From NCBI GenBank assembly GCA_964016985.1, contig OZ024821.1, positions 131,613,823 to 131,677,822 of the forward strand: a DNA stretch of 64,000 nucleotides. The letters run 5' to 3'. A program made the position numbers and the translations under genes. This document shows, piece by piece, positions 23,511-34,767 of the stretch (position 1 is the first letter of the stretch; each line of letters begins with the position of its first letter). The notes below the pieces were generated by a model. The model made no database searches and was not told where the DNA came from. It was given only the letters and a program-made list of their open reading frames with translations. The stretch is from Anodontia alba. Taxonomy: Eukaryota; Mollusca; Bivalvia; Lucinida; Lucinidae.

Positions 23511-23789
23511 TCAAATGCACTATACAATGGCTTATTGGATAAGGGATTAAATGTTATCAATAGTAACCTCATTGGCATTCAATGCATTGCATAAAGGTGA
23601 ATGCAAACTCATGGTAGAGTTTCCATCATTTTTTGACAAGGGAGACAACTTTTGTGACTTTCTGTTTGCTTTCCTACACACCTGATGGAGGCGGTTGTCT
23701 GAACTCTTGAACTGATTGGAATTTACATTGAAATTGAAAAAAAAATGCATAAATAGTACTCAGTGATAGCAACCCGTTTGGGGTTTTAC

Positions 23790-23995
23790 TTATGCAGATA
23801 TCTGCATTTCAAATACAGAAATCTCATTTAATAAATACAGATATCTGTATTTTTTGTAATTACAGATACCTTTGATTCAAATGCAGATATCTGTAATTGA
23901 AATAGAGTCATCTCTAACTGAAATGCAGATATTAGTATTTAAAATAGCTCTATTTTCGATCATAATATAGATATCTGCATTTCAATGAGAGATAT
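23790..23995. repeat. Irregular array of ATCTGnATTT units
   Basis: Repeated short motif CAGATATCTGCATTTCAAAT in both orientations about eight times, with irregular 25-35 bp spacing. It is a degenerate microsatellite-like block. Confidence 0.6.
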
Positions 23996-24736
23996 ACTCA
24001 TAAAGGAGAGAATTTTCTCAGTCTGGGAGCAATTTCTTTCCGTTAAGAGTAGCCCTATGTTTGAATTGTGTCAAATACTAGGAAAGAAACTTCCTGTCTG
24101 CAAAAGTTGCGCCCCCACCACCACCCCTCTCCCCACCATATTAACAAAATGGCGGCAAAATCTACCACGTGTATCACTTCACCTTTTTAACCTTCAGTAC
24201 AGTGAACTGACAACAAATTGGTGGTAGTTTCCTTATTTTTCCAGAAAAGGGCTAAGAATGTCATTCGACCCTTTCCTTAAGACAGTTTGCATGAACGTCA
24301 CACCATATTTTCTAAAACAAAACGCAAAACACGTATTTCAAAGTATTGTCTGCTGAATTTTATCTAGGTCGTAAAGAGTTAATTTTAATTATAGCATATC
24401 TTGCAGTTTGTTATGGAGTTGCAATAATGTGACCTGGTCCTACGACCGAAATGATAAGTGATGTGATATAAATAACAACAAACTAGCCGTTACAACAACT
24501 GGTGACCCACATCACTTTGATAAAAAGATGATAAAATTACATATCACCAGGTGACCGATTTTTTTTTAGAAGAAAATATCTTTATGCACTTTTGTCAAAG
24601 CCACAAAATAAAGAAAATTTAGAAAGACCACACAGTAACGATAAAAAAGAAACATATTAGACAATGTTGAATTGGCTTACATAACAGGATGACAGAAATG
24701 TTGCGCCACCCGAAATGGGTGACAATCCGATCATGA
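23996..24736. repeat. Family F and E2 fragments
   Basis: Family F remnant at about 24,000-24,180 (GGAGAGAATTTTCTC, TTTCCGTTAAGAGT) and E2 remnant at about 24,225-24,385. No exon is supported. Confidence 0.45.
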
Positions 24737-25014
24737 CATTACGAAAATACGCCTATTAAAATATATAGAAAATTTCACCTCCAAAAACTGAAAATTTTTA
24801 GATAAAAACTCTAATATGTTTTCATATTTCTGTTCAAAACAAAGATTGTGGGTACTCGTTAGAACCGCCTCGTCGATGCGGTTCTAACGAGTACCCACAA
24901 TCTATGTTTTGATCAGAAATAAGAAAAATAATGTATACTCCTGTAAACCCCAGTTTTACTACATAAAAGTGGGGTTTAAGGGGGTCAAAATTACATAGGC
25001 GTGTTTTCGTGATG
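24737..25014. repeat. Family C MITE with ATTACGAAAAC ends
   Basis: Inverted ends CATTACGAAAATACGCCTAT and ATAGGCGTGTTTTCGTGATG; interior GTGGGTACTCGTTAGAACCG palindrome at about 24,849-24,903. Other copies: 42,819-43,092 and 56,105-56,392. Confidence 0.8.
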
Positions 25015-25054
25015 CCTATAACCTTTAGCTGCCTCTTGGCACATTAATAAGCGA

Positions 25055-25690
25055 ACAAATTGATAATATTATGTTATCTTTCGCAGAAATTAGGATTGAG
25101 ATTTTAAATGTTATCTTTCGCAGAAAATAGGATTGAGATTTCATTTGAATTGCATCTAAGAGAAAATTTGCATGACATGTCAAACCCTATTTTCAGGGGA
25201 AAAATAGCAAAGAAAATCATAACAAATGTCGCCTGCTGAACTTTTTACCCAGCTTGCTAAGCGTCAAAGTAATTTTAACCTTTAGCGCGTTCTGGGCAAA
25301 TTCTGCAGACAGCAAATTGATGACACTTTTAAATAGGGTTTGACCGTTCAAGCGAATTGTCGCCAAGATAATTTATATGATGGCGTGTCAACCCCTGTTT
25401 TCCGGGAGAAAATAAGAAAAAGAAAAAAAAAAAATCTGCTGAACTTTTTACCAATCTTGCTAACCGTCAATGTTCGCCAATCTACCGACTTTTAACCTTT
25501 TTGCACTGGTTGGGCAAATTCACTGGGCGACAGATGATATTTTCAACTTAAATTTTCCAGAAAATAGGGTTTTTCCATTTCATGCAAATTGTCGCCTATT
25601 GAGAGAATTTGCATGATGTGAAATATAATCCCTACTTTTCTGAGAAAAGCATTTAAAATGAAATTTCTCTCAGGACGCTAAGCGTCAACT
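25055..25690. repeat. Three consecutive family E2 elements
   Basis: Three diverged palindromic copies in a row (about 25,060-25,265, 25,270-25,460, 25,490-25,685). Each has GTCAAACCCTATTTTC-like arms and CTGCTGAACTTTTTACC next to the outer end. Confidence 0.55.
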
Positions 25691-25878
25691 CTTTCAGCCT
25701 TGCAGACCAAAACAGGTTACTTTGCAAACAGTGTAGATTGGCAAGAAATGTTCCCAGTTTACTAAGTCCCCTTATATGCAACAGAAACACAGGCAATTTG
25801 ATGGTAGTGAATTTTACTTGCCCAGTAACCAAACACAACTTGAATGCTTTTTTTTTGGCTGATATGTTTGAATTCAAA

Positions 25879-25880
<2 letters not shown>

Positions 25881-25916
<36 letters not shown>

Positions 25917-25931
25917 TATTATTATTATTAT
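25881..25931. repeat. (AAT)n / (ATT)n microsatellite
   Basis: About 12 AAT units switch to ATT units, a small palindromic microsatellite. Confidence 0.9.
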
Positions 25932-26263
25932 GATAATTTGAAGAAGAAAACGAATCTTAAGCTATGTAAGTAAAAAGACACAACAATAATATAAATAATA
26001 ATAAAGAAGTAGGCAAGTTCTGAAATAAATATTTTAAAATAAAACACAAAGAACCGTGAAAGAAGAAGAAACAGTAGAAGGAGAAGACCAAACAATATAC
26101 ATAATAATAATGAAAAGAAAAATGCAACAACTAGCAATCAAAATGTCGAAAAAGAGGAAAGATAAAATAAAACGTATGAGACGATCCGCATAAAACAACA
26201 CAGTCTCTGTAAAAATTAAGACAGTTTAAATGCCATCTCCTAAGAATAAATGTGAAGCAGATT

Positions 26264-26370
26264 CCCAGCTAGCATTCTACGTAAATCTACATCGGGCCGT
26301 CATCGGCCCGTCAGCTACCCTGACGGGCCGATGACGGCCCGATATAGATTTACGTAGAATGCTGACTGGG
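26264..26370. repeat. Family A 107-bp palindrome, copy 1
   Basis: CCCAGCTAGCATTCTAC on the left, GTAGAATGCTGACTGGG on the right, GGGCCGTCATCGGCCCGTC hairpin in the middle. TT lies on both sides, consistent with a 2-bp target duplication. Confidence 0.9.
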
Positions 26371-26376
26371 TTTAAA

Positions 26377-26381
<5 letters not shown>

Positions 26382-26452
<71 letters not shown>
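26382..26452. repeat. (GA)n microsatellite
   Basis: About 35 GA units. It lies 12 bp inside the intron downstream of the splice donor of the 26,464-26,563 exon (minus strand), where it reads (TC)n and forms a long pyrimidine run. Confidence 0.95.
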
Positions 26453-26463
26453 CCGCTTCTCAC

Positions 26464-26563
26464 CTGCCTCATCACCAACTGGTTTCCTTTCTCCAAAAGC
26501 TCGCCCAGAAACAACATAGGCAAATGCAGCAACTGCAAACGTGCGTATTATTTCATGCGCCAT
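26464..26563 (-). CDS. Signal-peptide first exon of a secreted protein
   Basis: ATG at 26,561-26,563 (an upstream in-frame TTG is not needed). It encodes 33 residues beginning MAHEIIRTFAVAAFAYVVSG: a short charged start, a hydrophobic core FAVAAFAYVV, then small residues, i.e. a classic signal peptide, followed by RAFGERKPVGDEA. The donor GCAG/GTGAGAAG ends the exon in phase 1. The nearest downstream exons on this strand that look coding are 21,793-21,960 and 19,426-19,904, so I infer one gene of about 7 kb. No family is recognised. Confidence 0.55.
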
Positions 26564-29399
26564 TTTCAAGACCGCATTTTCCAGTTGAAGGAAAGCTTAA
26601 CATCAGCAGACTGCCTAAACATTCACTTATTTCAATGTCAAGGTCAATGCATCAAACGTTACATATCGTATGATTATTGCGTGTCTAATTCCCAAACTTT
26701 TTTTCCGTAATTTAAAGATACCGTTGTCGCTGCGCTTGTCAGTCGACTAGTATACTGCTCAAAATTTGCAACGAGCAATTGGAATCGTGTTCTCCTTTTA
26801 TTCTCTAAAATGCAGGACAGTTATGATAATAAGTCGAACCTCAATGACTCGAATATCTTTTGGACCATCGAAATTTGTTCATGGGTAGTTCTAATCACAG
26901 CGCCCGGCCAGGAGGCAAATTGGGATCATTTGGGACTGTTTTTTCTTTTCTTTTTTTTTTTTTTTTTTTTTTTGTTCTCCCGAACTTCTATAAAATAATG
27001 GCATGTTGAGTGTATTCAGTAAGGCGATTCTAAAGACTACAGACAAACATACATTTTCATGATAAAATAAGAACATTTCCTTAAAATATCCCTAGATATT
27101 TGATTTTGTTGAGCTATCGGAAAAATTTTTCCTACGGACGAGTTTGAATTAGTCACAGTAAACGATCCATCGGTGTTCGAGTTATTGAGGTTTTACCAAA
27201 ACGGCAAAGTGTGGAAGTAAGGTAAAAATAATATACAGTTACACCTCCAAAATCATCATCTTTTAGATGGAAAAAGTACAGCGAACCCTCGTTACAACGA
27301 CAGGATTCGTTCCCAAAAGTGTTGCCATTAATCCAATTAATACTGAATAAACTCTCCCACACAGTATATTTGAAGAGTCGAATTTCAATTTTAGGTATGT
27401 CAGACTACGTGATTTATATATTCCTAGAGAAAATGACTAAACTATTTGCAAAGAGTGGAGACCCTGATCAGAATGCGGCGTCTGATATGGGTCTGCACTT
27501 TTCGCCGATTACATTATTTGGGGGTCTCCGGATTAAAATGGGTTAAAATGAATTTGTTGTAATGAGCAGAATGATATGTAAGAAATGCCTTGCTTTATTC
27601 TTATATCCTCATAGAAACTATGTTTTAGATACTTGTTAAAATCGCCTCACTCAAGCGATTGTAACAAATACCGAAAACATATGTTTCTTGGCATATTAAA
27701 TACTATGTTCTTGCAAAATTTCTGATTAACTGTCATCTCTTGAGTGAAAGTTTCGTGCCAGTCAAATTATAATTATAACGAATTTTGTCGTTGTACCGAG
27801 TTTCGGTATAAAGAGGGCTGACTGTAAGACCAAACTGTCTGTTGGAATGATTTATTTATCAAAACAAATATGTTTACATGTCAGATGAAAGGTAAGACAT
27901 AATCTTGTTTCATACCCTTTAGAATCTGTTTGAGCCGGGACAGAGCATTTCCTACCATATTGCATCCGCACAGTCTGATCAGAGCCTTCGCAGGACACTG
28001 TAGGTAACAGACAGCGAAGTGCAGGCTGATCCGAGTCTTCACTGGGCGTATATGCAACACGTTTTTATCATTTAAAAACATGGCTACCTTGAAAAATAAA
28101 AAAAAATCTAAATAGTTAATAATATTGATAGAGTATGTACTATTTTGATCATAATTACGATTCTGGAATAAAGGAAAATTTATACGTTTAATAAAAGTTA
28201 AAGATCCAATGACGTCACAGAATGATGTGCTACAGCTTTATTTTGCTATCTATAAATACATGTATATAGTAACACAAGTAATATGACATTTAATGCGTGT
28301 AACTTTCGAACCAGTAGCAAACCTGAGGTTTTAACACATTTTGTCAAAATTCTTTCTCATATATTTTAAAATAAGATTAGTATATTTTGTTTTGAGTGCA
28401 AGTGTAGTTTATTCGAGAGTTTGTGTTTAGTAAGACCGTTACGTGTTTATCTCGTGTAAATTTTAAGCTTTGACACACTATAGACTAAATAATCAGTTGA
28501 AAATCAGTAATTTTTCAGAGAAAATAACATGGCATTTCATTTAAACTGTCTCCTCTCGTACCTCGGAGACAATTTGAATAAAATATCAAGCTTTTCTTTC
28601 AACCGGAACCTGTGTAGTCAGCTTGTACGACGTTGACTCCGCTCCTTTTTAGTGCATTGTTTGATCAATAAAACGTTTAAACAAATTATTTCGGGGTGTT
28701 AGTTTTACCCAACCATACAAAGAAACGCTTCATCTATACAAAAAAATAAAGTTAATAATAAAAAAAAAAAAATAATTAATAAAATCAACACCCCACCCAA
28801 TTTACGACTTTATTTACTAAAAAGGAACTGGAGTGGTGGAAGTAATAAAAATTATATCGTGTAACGTAAGAACTTATGAGGAAGTTCACGTTTTGTTAAT
28901 CGTTAATGGGACTGATACTAGCGTATTTTGTACAGTATAGGTTCCTAGCAATCGGTTGTTGTAAACTTTATGTATGCCTATCTGAAAATATGTATTTTAA
29001 CTTATACAAATAAAATATGTTTAATTGGCATGTTTCTTTTATAAACCGGTCTGACAGTGTGTACCTCGTACTTCGGTTAAATGTCTTGTACTCCCTGTCG
29101 TGTGCAAAATTTGTAACATTTTGTCCTTAAGTTTTGTCCTAATATTTTCGTTAGCAGTCTGTTTCGAGTAGCGATTACTCCATCAATTCATCCGGGACAC
29201 AGCATTTCCTCTAAGACTGTATTTGCGCCCGGCGAAGACTCAGATCAGACTGCGCAGACTGATCAGAGTCTTCCAGGGCGCTCTGTGGGTAGCCAAGGAT
29301 CCAAAGCGTCTTCAGGGTTATCTGAAACTTCGTTGGGCGCACATGCAATCTTGCAGGAACAGCTCTGCCCCGCCTGCGGAACTTTCTTTGGCCTTGCGT
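26564..29399. repeat. Gene-free stretch with family H2, D and G copies
   Basis: A poly(T) run lies at about 26,940-26,972. H2 lies at 27,328-27,546 (CTGATCAGAATGCGGCGTCT), a family D hairpin at about 27,600-27,690, family G at about 27,895-28,065 and again at about 29,170-29,345 (GGCGAAGACTCAGATCAGAC), and an E2 remnant at about 28,480-28,600. No exon is supported. Confidence 0.5.
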
Positions 29400-29475
29400 C
29401 CCAGTAAGCATTCTTTATAAATCTTAGGCGGGCCGTTATCGGCCAGCTATAGATTTGTAAAGAATGCTAGCTGGG
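29400..29475. repeat. Family A palindrome, copy 2 (internally deleted, 76 bp)
   Basis: CCCAGTAAGCATTCTTTATA and AAAGAATGCTAGCTGGG ends are intact but the central hairpin lacks about 31 bp. GT lies on both sides, a 2-bp duplication. Confidence 0.85.
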
Positions 29476-30751
29476 GTTCCTGCAGAGATTGCTTTACAAG
29501 TGCATCAGCACTGACAGTTAATTTCGCGTGTTATTACGTTAACAAGCCCCATAATATATAGTGAAACCAGTATATAAGTTATTGGAATTATTTAAGATTT
29601 TTGCGATTTTTAAAACCAGATTTTCAGTTTGTTTGTTATTTCTACGAACAATTTGTACTGCATATTCATAAATCTGTCATAATACACTTATAATTAATTT
29701 TTACTCCTTTTCTATACGAGCCAGAGCATGGCAAAACCAGCGGAATTGCATGTGCGCCTAGCGAAGACTCAGATCAGCCTGGGCATCCGCTGTCCGCACG
29801 AAGAAAGCCTGAGTCCTTAGCTACTCATTAAGCGCACAACGAAGACTGATCAGACTGGGCGGATGCCCAGCCGAGCCGCGGTCGAACACCGAAAAGAGGC
29901 CATAAGGTACCGAAAAGGACAAATTTCAGCGTAAATCCCAATTAGTTTTAGAGGTCTATAGAATTTCAGGCTACCGCCATCAGTACTCGCAGTGCTTTGA
30001 TTATATAATCAAGATATCTTTGTAAAACTCAAAACTTCGCAATATTTTAAAAGCAGCAAATGTTAACCTTAAAGATTTGGGTTTTTGCGCATACTTTTAT
30101 AAGTAAATGAGATATTTCGATCACCGTGACATATAACTCTTAAAACGATGATTATTACTACAGCAGATGACACTTCGAACTTTTTTCAAAGTGAAAAATA
30201 GAGGAAAATTAAGGCTTCATATTTCATGTGAATGGTCTGCCTGATCACATATGACAATCTCTGGTATTGCCAGGTGTCTTGCACACTACAGATAAGTTCA
30301 ATCAAAAGCATCGAATTTTCAATAAAGAATGGAAACTTTAATTTTAAAATTAAATGTATTTTACATTATTGTCTATAATATAATTCGATCTCTCCGATAT
30401 TGAAAATTAAACTAGCATCATTGATTTGGGCTAATACGAAACAATTTTCAATATCTGAATATTAAATTTAATAAATCTAAAATATTCCTTGAACTATAAA
30501 GCGATTTGCTCAAAATTAACCTTTACGACTCTCTGGGAAGATTCAGCAAACGAAAAATTAACGATATTTCCTATTTTCCCCAGAAAAAATGGCTTTGGTC
30601 TTTCAAGCAAACTGTCGACTATTTTTTTTTCTGGGGAAAATACTAGTAAGAAAAAAAATGACATCAGTTTGTCGTCTGCTGAATCAGCCCAGACAGTGCT
30701 CATCTTTGCATGTAAACTCGTCAATGGGTACACTGCTATCTGAAATCACTT
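29476..30751. repeat. Family G and E/E2 fragments
   Basis: Family G lies at about 29,720-29,900 (GCGAAGACTCAGATCAGCCT). A left part of family E lies at about 30,165-30,260 and an E2 palindrome at about 30,510-30,710. No exon is supported. Confidence 0.5.
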
Positions 30752-30858
30752 CCCAGCTAGCATTCTACATAAATCTATAGCGGGCCGTTATCGACCCGTC
30801 AGCTACCCGGACAGGCCGATAACCGCCCGCTATAGATTTTTGTAGAATGCTTACTGGG
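30752..30858. repeat. Family A 107-bp palindrome, copy 3
   Basis: CCCAGCTAGCATTCTACAT and GTAGAATGCTTACTGGG ends; TT on both sides. A few mismatches in the central stem (GACCCGTC, ACAGGCCG). Confidence 0.9.
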
Positions 30859-30894
30859 TTGTGATTTAATGGGAAATAAAATTGTGCCACGTCA

Positions 30895-31115
30895 TGCGAA
30901 AAGTGACTTCAAACATGCGCAGATTCAGATTATCCTGCGCATGCGCAAAGTATCATCGGGGCTTTTGCTCTCCATTCATACATTCTGTAGTATGCAACGA
31001 TTCTATTAGCGGACACCGAAGGCCCTGATCAGACAGCGCGGATGCACAGGCTGATCTTGGCCTTCGTTGTCCGCATATGTCTGAAGACATGTTTTCGCAT
31101 GGTGAAGCCCAAATG
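30895..31115. repeat. Family G palindrome
   Basis: CAGATTATCCTGCGCATGCG with an inverted GGATGCACAGGCTGATC; flank CATGTTTTCGCATGG. Confidence 0.6.
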
Positions 31116-31249
31116 ATATGACCATTAGTGGAACCATTTGCAAGTCAACCTTTAGATAACCTTACAGGTTATCTTGCTCTCAGCTGAGCAATCAGACGTG
31201 CCTGTGCTGTGCAGTGTTTAGCTATTATTCCAAGAATATAAATGTCTTT

Positions 31250-31475
31250 TGACTCTTTCGGTGCCAAATTTCAGACGACATTTGTCGTCTGCTAAATGTC
31301 GTCTGCCTTTCTTTTTGAACAAACTATCGCTTGAAAAGAAGTTTATACGTAAAGTTGAAAGACTGAATGTCAAACAGCGTAGATCCAGATGAGACGGCTC
31401 ATATGAGCCGTCTCATCTGGATCTGTGCTGTTTGCAAAAGCCTATTATTATCGCCTGTGGCAGTGAAAGAGTTAA
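31250..31475. repeat. TTAA-type palindromic MITE, family H3
   Basis: Begins ACTCTTTCGGTGCC and ends CTGTGGCAGTGAAAGAGTTAA. Central perfect hairpin AGACGGCTCATATGAGCCGT. The inverted copy at 61,139-61,350 shares both ends. Confidence 0.75.
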
Positions 31476-31477
31476 AC

Positions 31478-31844
31478 CTTAAAGCGCTGAACAAAATTGT
31501 AGCAGACGACATTTTCTAACTTTTATTATCATTAATTTCATAGAAAATTAGACTCAGCATTCCATGTGAATTGTCTGATAGGCAGACTATTCACATAAAA
31601 TGTCAATAATAATTCTTAAAGTTTGCCTTTGGTGACAAAGAACACTCAAAAGAACGAAAATTGGAGACTGTTTTATGCTCTTCATAAACAGCAATGAAGT
31701 TTGCGAAGCTGCATACGCCCCTCTCCCACCCACCTAGCACCAGCCTAGGCGGTATTAGATTTTTAAAGTAACTAGAATGGGTTCAGTTATCCCAAAGGAA
31801 ATAAATATACAATCTACACTACCAAACAAGCCTTATTTTATTTG

Positions 31845-31877
<33 letters not shown>

Positions 31878-31915
31878 AGTCATCTGCTGCAGTCGTGTTT
31901 AGCGCTTTAAGGGTT
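31478..31915. repeat. Family E MITE split by another element
   Basis: Left part ACCTTAAAGCGCTGAAC through the ATTCACATAAAATGTC hairpin (31,478-31,606). It is then interrupted to about 31,830 by an element shared with 57,665-57,880 (CTTCATAAACAGCAATGAAG). The right part ends CGTGTTTAGCGCTTTAAGGG. A poly(A) run lies at 31,845-31,875. Confidence 0.6.
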
Positions 31916-32301
31916 ATTTTATCAACAATGGGAACTTTGAGTGACTATTTTTAGCAGATTATTCACATAAATTGTCAAACCTTGTTTTGATCCGTACGAT
32001 AAATTAAAAATAGTTTGAATTATCGTCTGTTTCAATTTTGTAGGGCTCTTAAAGCGCTAAATTTAATCTTAAAGTACTAACAACTGCATTTTATTTTATT
32101 TTAATTTATTTATTTATTTATTTATTTTGTGTGTGTGTGTGTGTGTGTGTTAGTGTGTGTTTCAGAGAAATAAGACATTTCTTGTGAATCGTCCGCCTAC
32201 CTGGCAGATTATTTACAAGAAATGCAGTCATATTTTCTCTGAAAAATTAAAAAAAAATATCAATGTTGTCTAGAACAATTTTGCTCATCGCTTAAGGGTT
32301 A
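31916..32301. repeat. Two further family E copies and a (GT)n tract
   Basis: A half copy at 31,916-32,043 abuts a full but decayed copy at 32,044-32,301. The latter contains a (TTTA)n and (GT)n run at about 32,105-32,160. Confidence 0.55.
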
Positions 32302-32999
32302 AATAAACTGGTATGATGAGCTTAGTTATATAGGCTTACTCGCACATGCAAAATTGACCAGAGAACATTGGTGCCATCCTACTCATCATATACATGAGAG
32401 TCTGGATCGAATTTACTGACTAGCGAATTTTTTGTTTTATAATAATTAGAGAAAAGGATACAAATTCTCTAACTGGACAAAAATGAACTTAAAATTTAAA
32501 GAAAGAGAATAACGAACTATTTTTTTTTTTTTTTTTTTTTTTTTGTTTTTGCTAAAAAGAGAAATCCGGACCCCTATCCCCTGCTCCCCACATCGAATCC
32601 ACACATCCAGACCCTCATACATGTACATGTGTCATTGTTATATGGGTTGATTCAGTTGACAGGAAACAACGGCATTGATCAGAATGAGCGAATGTGCACT
32701 CTGCTCTGGGCCTTCTGTGTCCCCGAAGCCATTTTCTTTGCGTTGCGCACCAGAGACCCTGCTCGGACAAACAAGTTAACTGTAGATCCAAACAAGAGCT
32801 CTCCCAACGGGCACATGACCTTTATACAACGTCGGCTCAACATCGATGCAACGTCATGACGTTGAGGCGACGTTGTATTAACGTCATATGTCTGCTGGGC
32901 TGGGTCTCGCACTGTTTGTCTTCATCCACCGCTTTTATATACACATAACTCTCTGACTGGTCAGACTTAAAGGTCCTGTTTTCGCAGTCCACCAATAAA
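32302..32999. repeat. Poly(T) and ACAACGTT-family copy
   Basis: A poly(T) run lies at about 32,519-32,544. A copy of the ACAACGTT family lies at about 32,826-32,905 (ACAACGTCGGCTCAACATCG, ending CTGCTGGG). No exon is supported. Confidence 0.5.
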
Positions 33000-33235
33000 A
33001 TGTAAAAGCAGCGAAAATTTCAGTGCAGCGCTAAATTTTATCAGTGCAGCGGTATTTTTATCAGTGCACTGGTAAAATATAACAGTGCAGCGATAAATGT
33101 AGCGCTGCACTGGTAAATTTCATCAGTGCACTGATACTGATAAGTTTATCAGTGCACTGGTAAAATGCAGCGATAAACGAAGCGCTACACTGGTAAATTT
33201 CATCTGTGCACTGATAAATTTTTCAGTGATCCTTT
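33000..33235. repeat. Cluster of TTTATCAGTGCACTGGTAAA units
   Basis: About nine short near-palindromic units built on CAGTGCACTG or CAGTGCAGCG occur in 235 bp with irregular spacing of 18-35 bp. Each core is self-complementary. It is not a regular microsatellite. Confidence 0.75.
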
Positions 33236-33987
33236 TGGTACACCATATTAACCAAGTACAGCACTCAGATGGATTTGTTCAGATTTTAGGATGAGTATGG
33301 TAAGGGATTCAAGTATCTAAATATTATTTATAATTATACTGGACATCTCGGGTGAACTATACTATACTAAAGAAATGTGATTATACTGGGAATTAAGGCG
33401 TAAAAATGTATGCGTTGAGTAATGTTCATTTCTTTTCATACCGTATTTATATACCCTTAAAATTCGGACAAATATACCTGCGCAAAGTGCAGATCTAGAT
33501 CAGACGCCGCAGATGGTGGCGTCTGATCAGGGTCTACACTTGTTGCAACTCATCCAGAGGAAGTAAAATGGGCTTGCTCAAAGCGTAGGGCAAGTATAGT
33601 GAGGAATTAAGGCGTCCGAATATTTGGGTAAATACAATTATATATCATAAAATAAATATGCGAAACTGGTACAGTGACTATGCTGGGAGACGGTATTTAC
33701 TCTAAATACTCGGACACCTTCTCTTCTTACGATATTCATCCTAAAATTTGAACAAGTCCATTTTATTACCGGTTGACGTGTCTAAAACTGCTGGGTGAGT
33801 GGCACACATTGTACACTGGGTCTATACTGTTTGTCCAGGCAAGTCAATCCTAATACTAAGGGTAAATAGGGTAAACTAGAAATTAGTTTCTGCTTTCACG
33901 GTAGCCCGCCCACACATGCTTCTGAAGACAAATTATCAGTGGAGTAAACTTGCGAAATACCATATAAATGGGCCGATTTAGAAACCA
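33236..33987. repeat. Short palindrome and unique spacer
   Basis: A CAGATCTAGATCAGACGCCG / CGTCTGATCAGGGTCTACAC hairpin lies at about 33,487-33,550. Nothing else is recognised. Confidence 0.45.
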
Positions 33988-34231
33988 GGGCCCAGTTGTT
34001 CAAAGCATCGTTAGCTTAACGAGCTCGTTAAGGGTCATTTCGTTAACTGTTTTAGCGGATTCAATATACAAGTTTCTGAAATTTTTTGCTGAAAAAATGT
34101 GAGTAGCTTTTGCACTGCAAAAGCTACTCACATTTTTTCAGCAAAATATTTCAGCATATTTGCGTATCACGCGATGTAAATTTTAACGAATCGTTAACTA
34201 ACGACGTCGTTAGCTTTGAACAACTGGGCCC
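33988..34231. repeat. Family B palindromic MITE, copy 5
   Basis: GGGCCCAGTTGTTCAAAGC and GAACAACTGGGCCC ends; near-perfect central hairpin of AAAATGTGAGTAGCTTTTGC. Confidence 0.85.
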
Positions 34232-34309
34232 AGATAATTAGAAGGGTCAAGAACTAAGATACATGTAGTTGGCCGGATAAACCCGTATTTCTGTAACCAA
34301 ATGCAGCAC

Positions 34310-34767
34310 ACATTTTTTGTGTATTTTTCTGAGAAATTAAGGTTTGACATTTCATGTGAATCGTCTGCCGACATGAAATGCCAAGTCTTATTATCTCTGA
34401 AAAAAATAATTTATTTTATTTATTTTTTTATTTACACAATATTTTAAGAGGGTGACACATTTAGCTAAAATTAGCCATTCTACCAAGTGGCCCTCTACTA
34501 ACATACTAAATTCTCTAAAAACACGTGCTATTGAAAAGAGCAAAAATATAATATACACATATATACACAAACGTCACACATACATTCTAAAAAATGCAGT
34601 TTTATCTAAAATTAAGAGATCAAATGGTATAATTGCATCAAGAATTGTAAGAACATTAGGACATTATTAAGAACATTTCGAAGCTACTTTAAAAGCATAT
34701 AAATACCATTTGCAGTGATGATTAAGATGTGCAATTACTGTCGCACTTGTCACACTAGTATAATAAT
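34310..34767. repeat. Left part of a family E MITE and unique spacer
   Basis: The hairpin ATTTCATGTGAATCGTCTGC / GACATGAAATGCCAAGTC is at 34,345-34,400. The matching right end (AATGTCGTCTGCTAC, GAGCGCTTTAAG) appears only at 35,937-35,970, so about 1.5 kb seems to have been inserted into this element. Bases 34,440-34,767 have no assignment. Confidence 0.5.

Noticed and set aside
23790..33235. Short repeats with spacers at 23.8 and 33.0 kb as CRISPR-like arrays
   Set aside because: Units are degenerate, unevenly spaced, self-overlapping and in eukaryotic DNA with introns; no cas genes.
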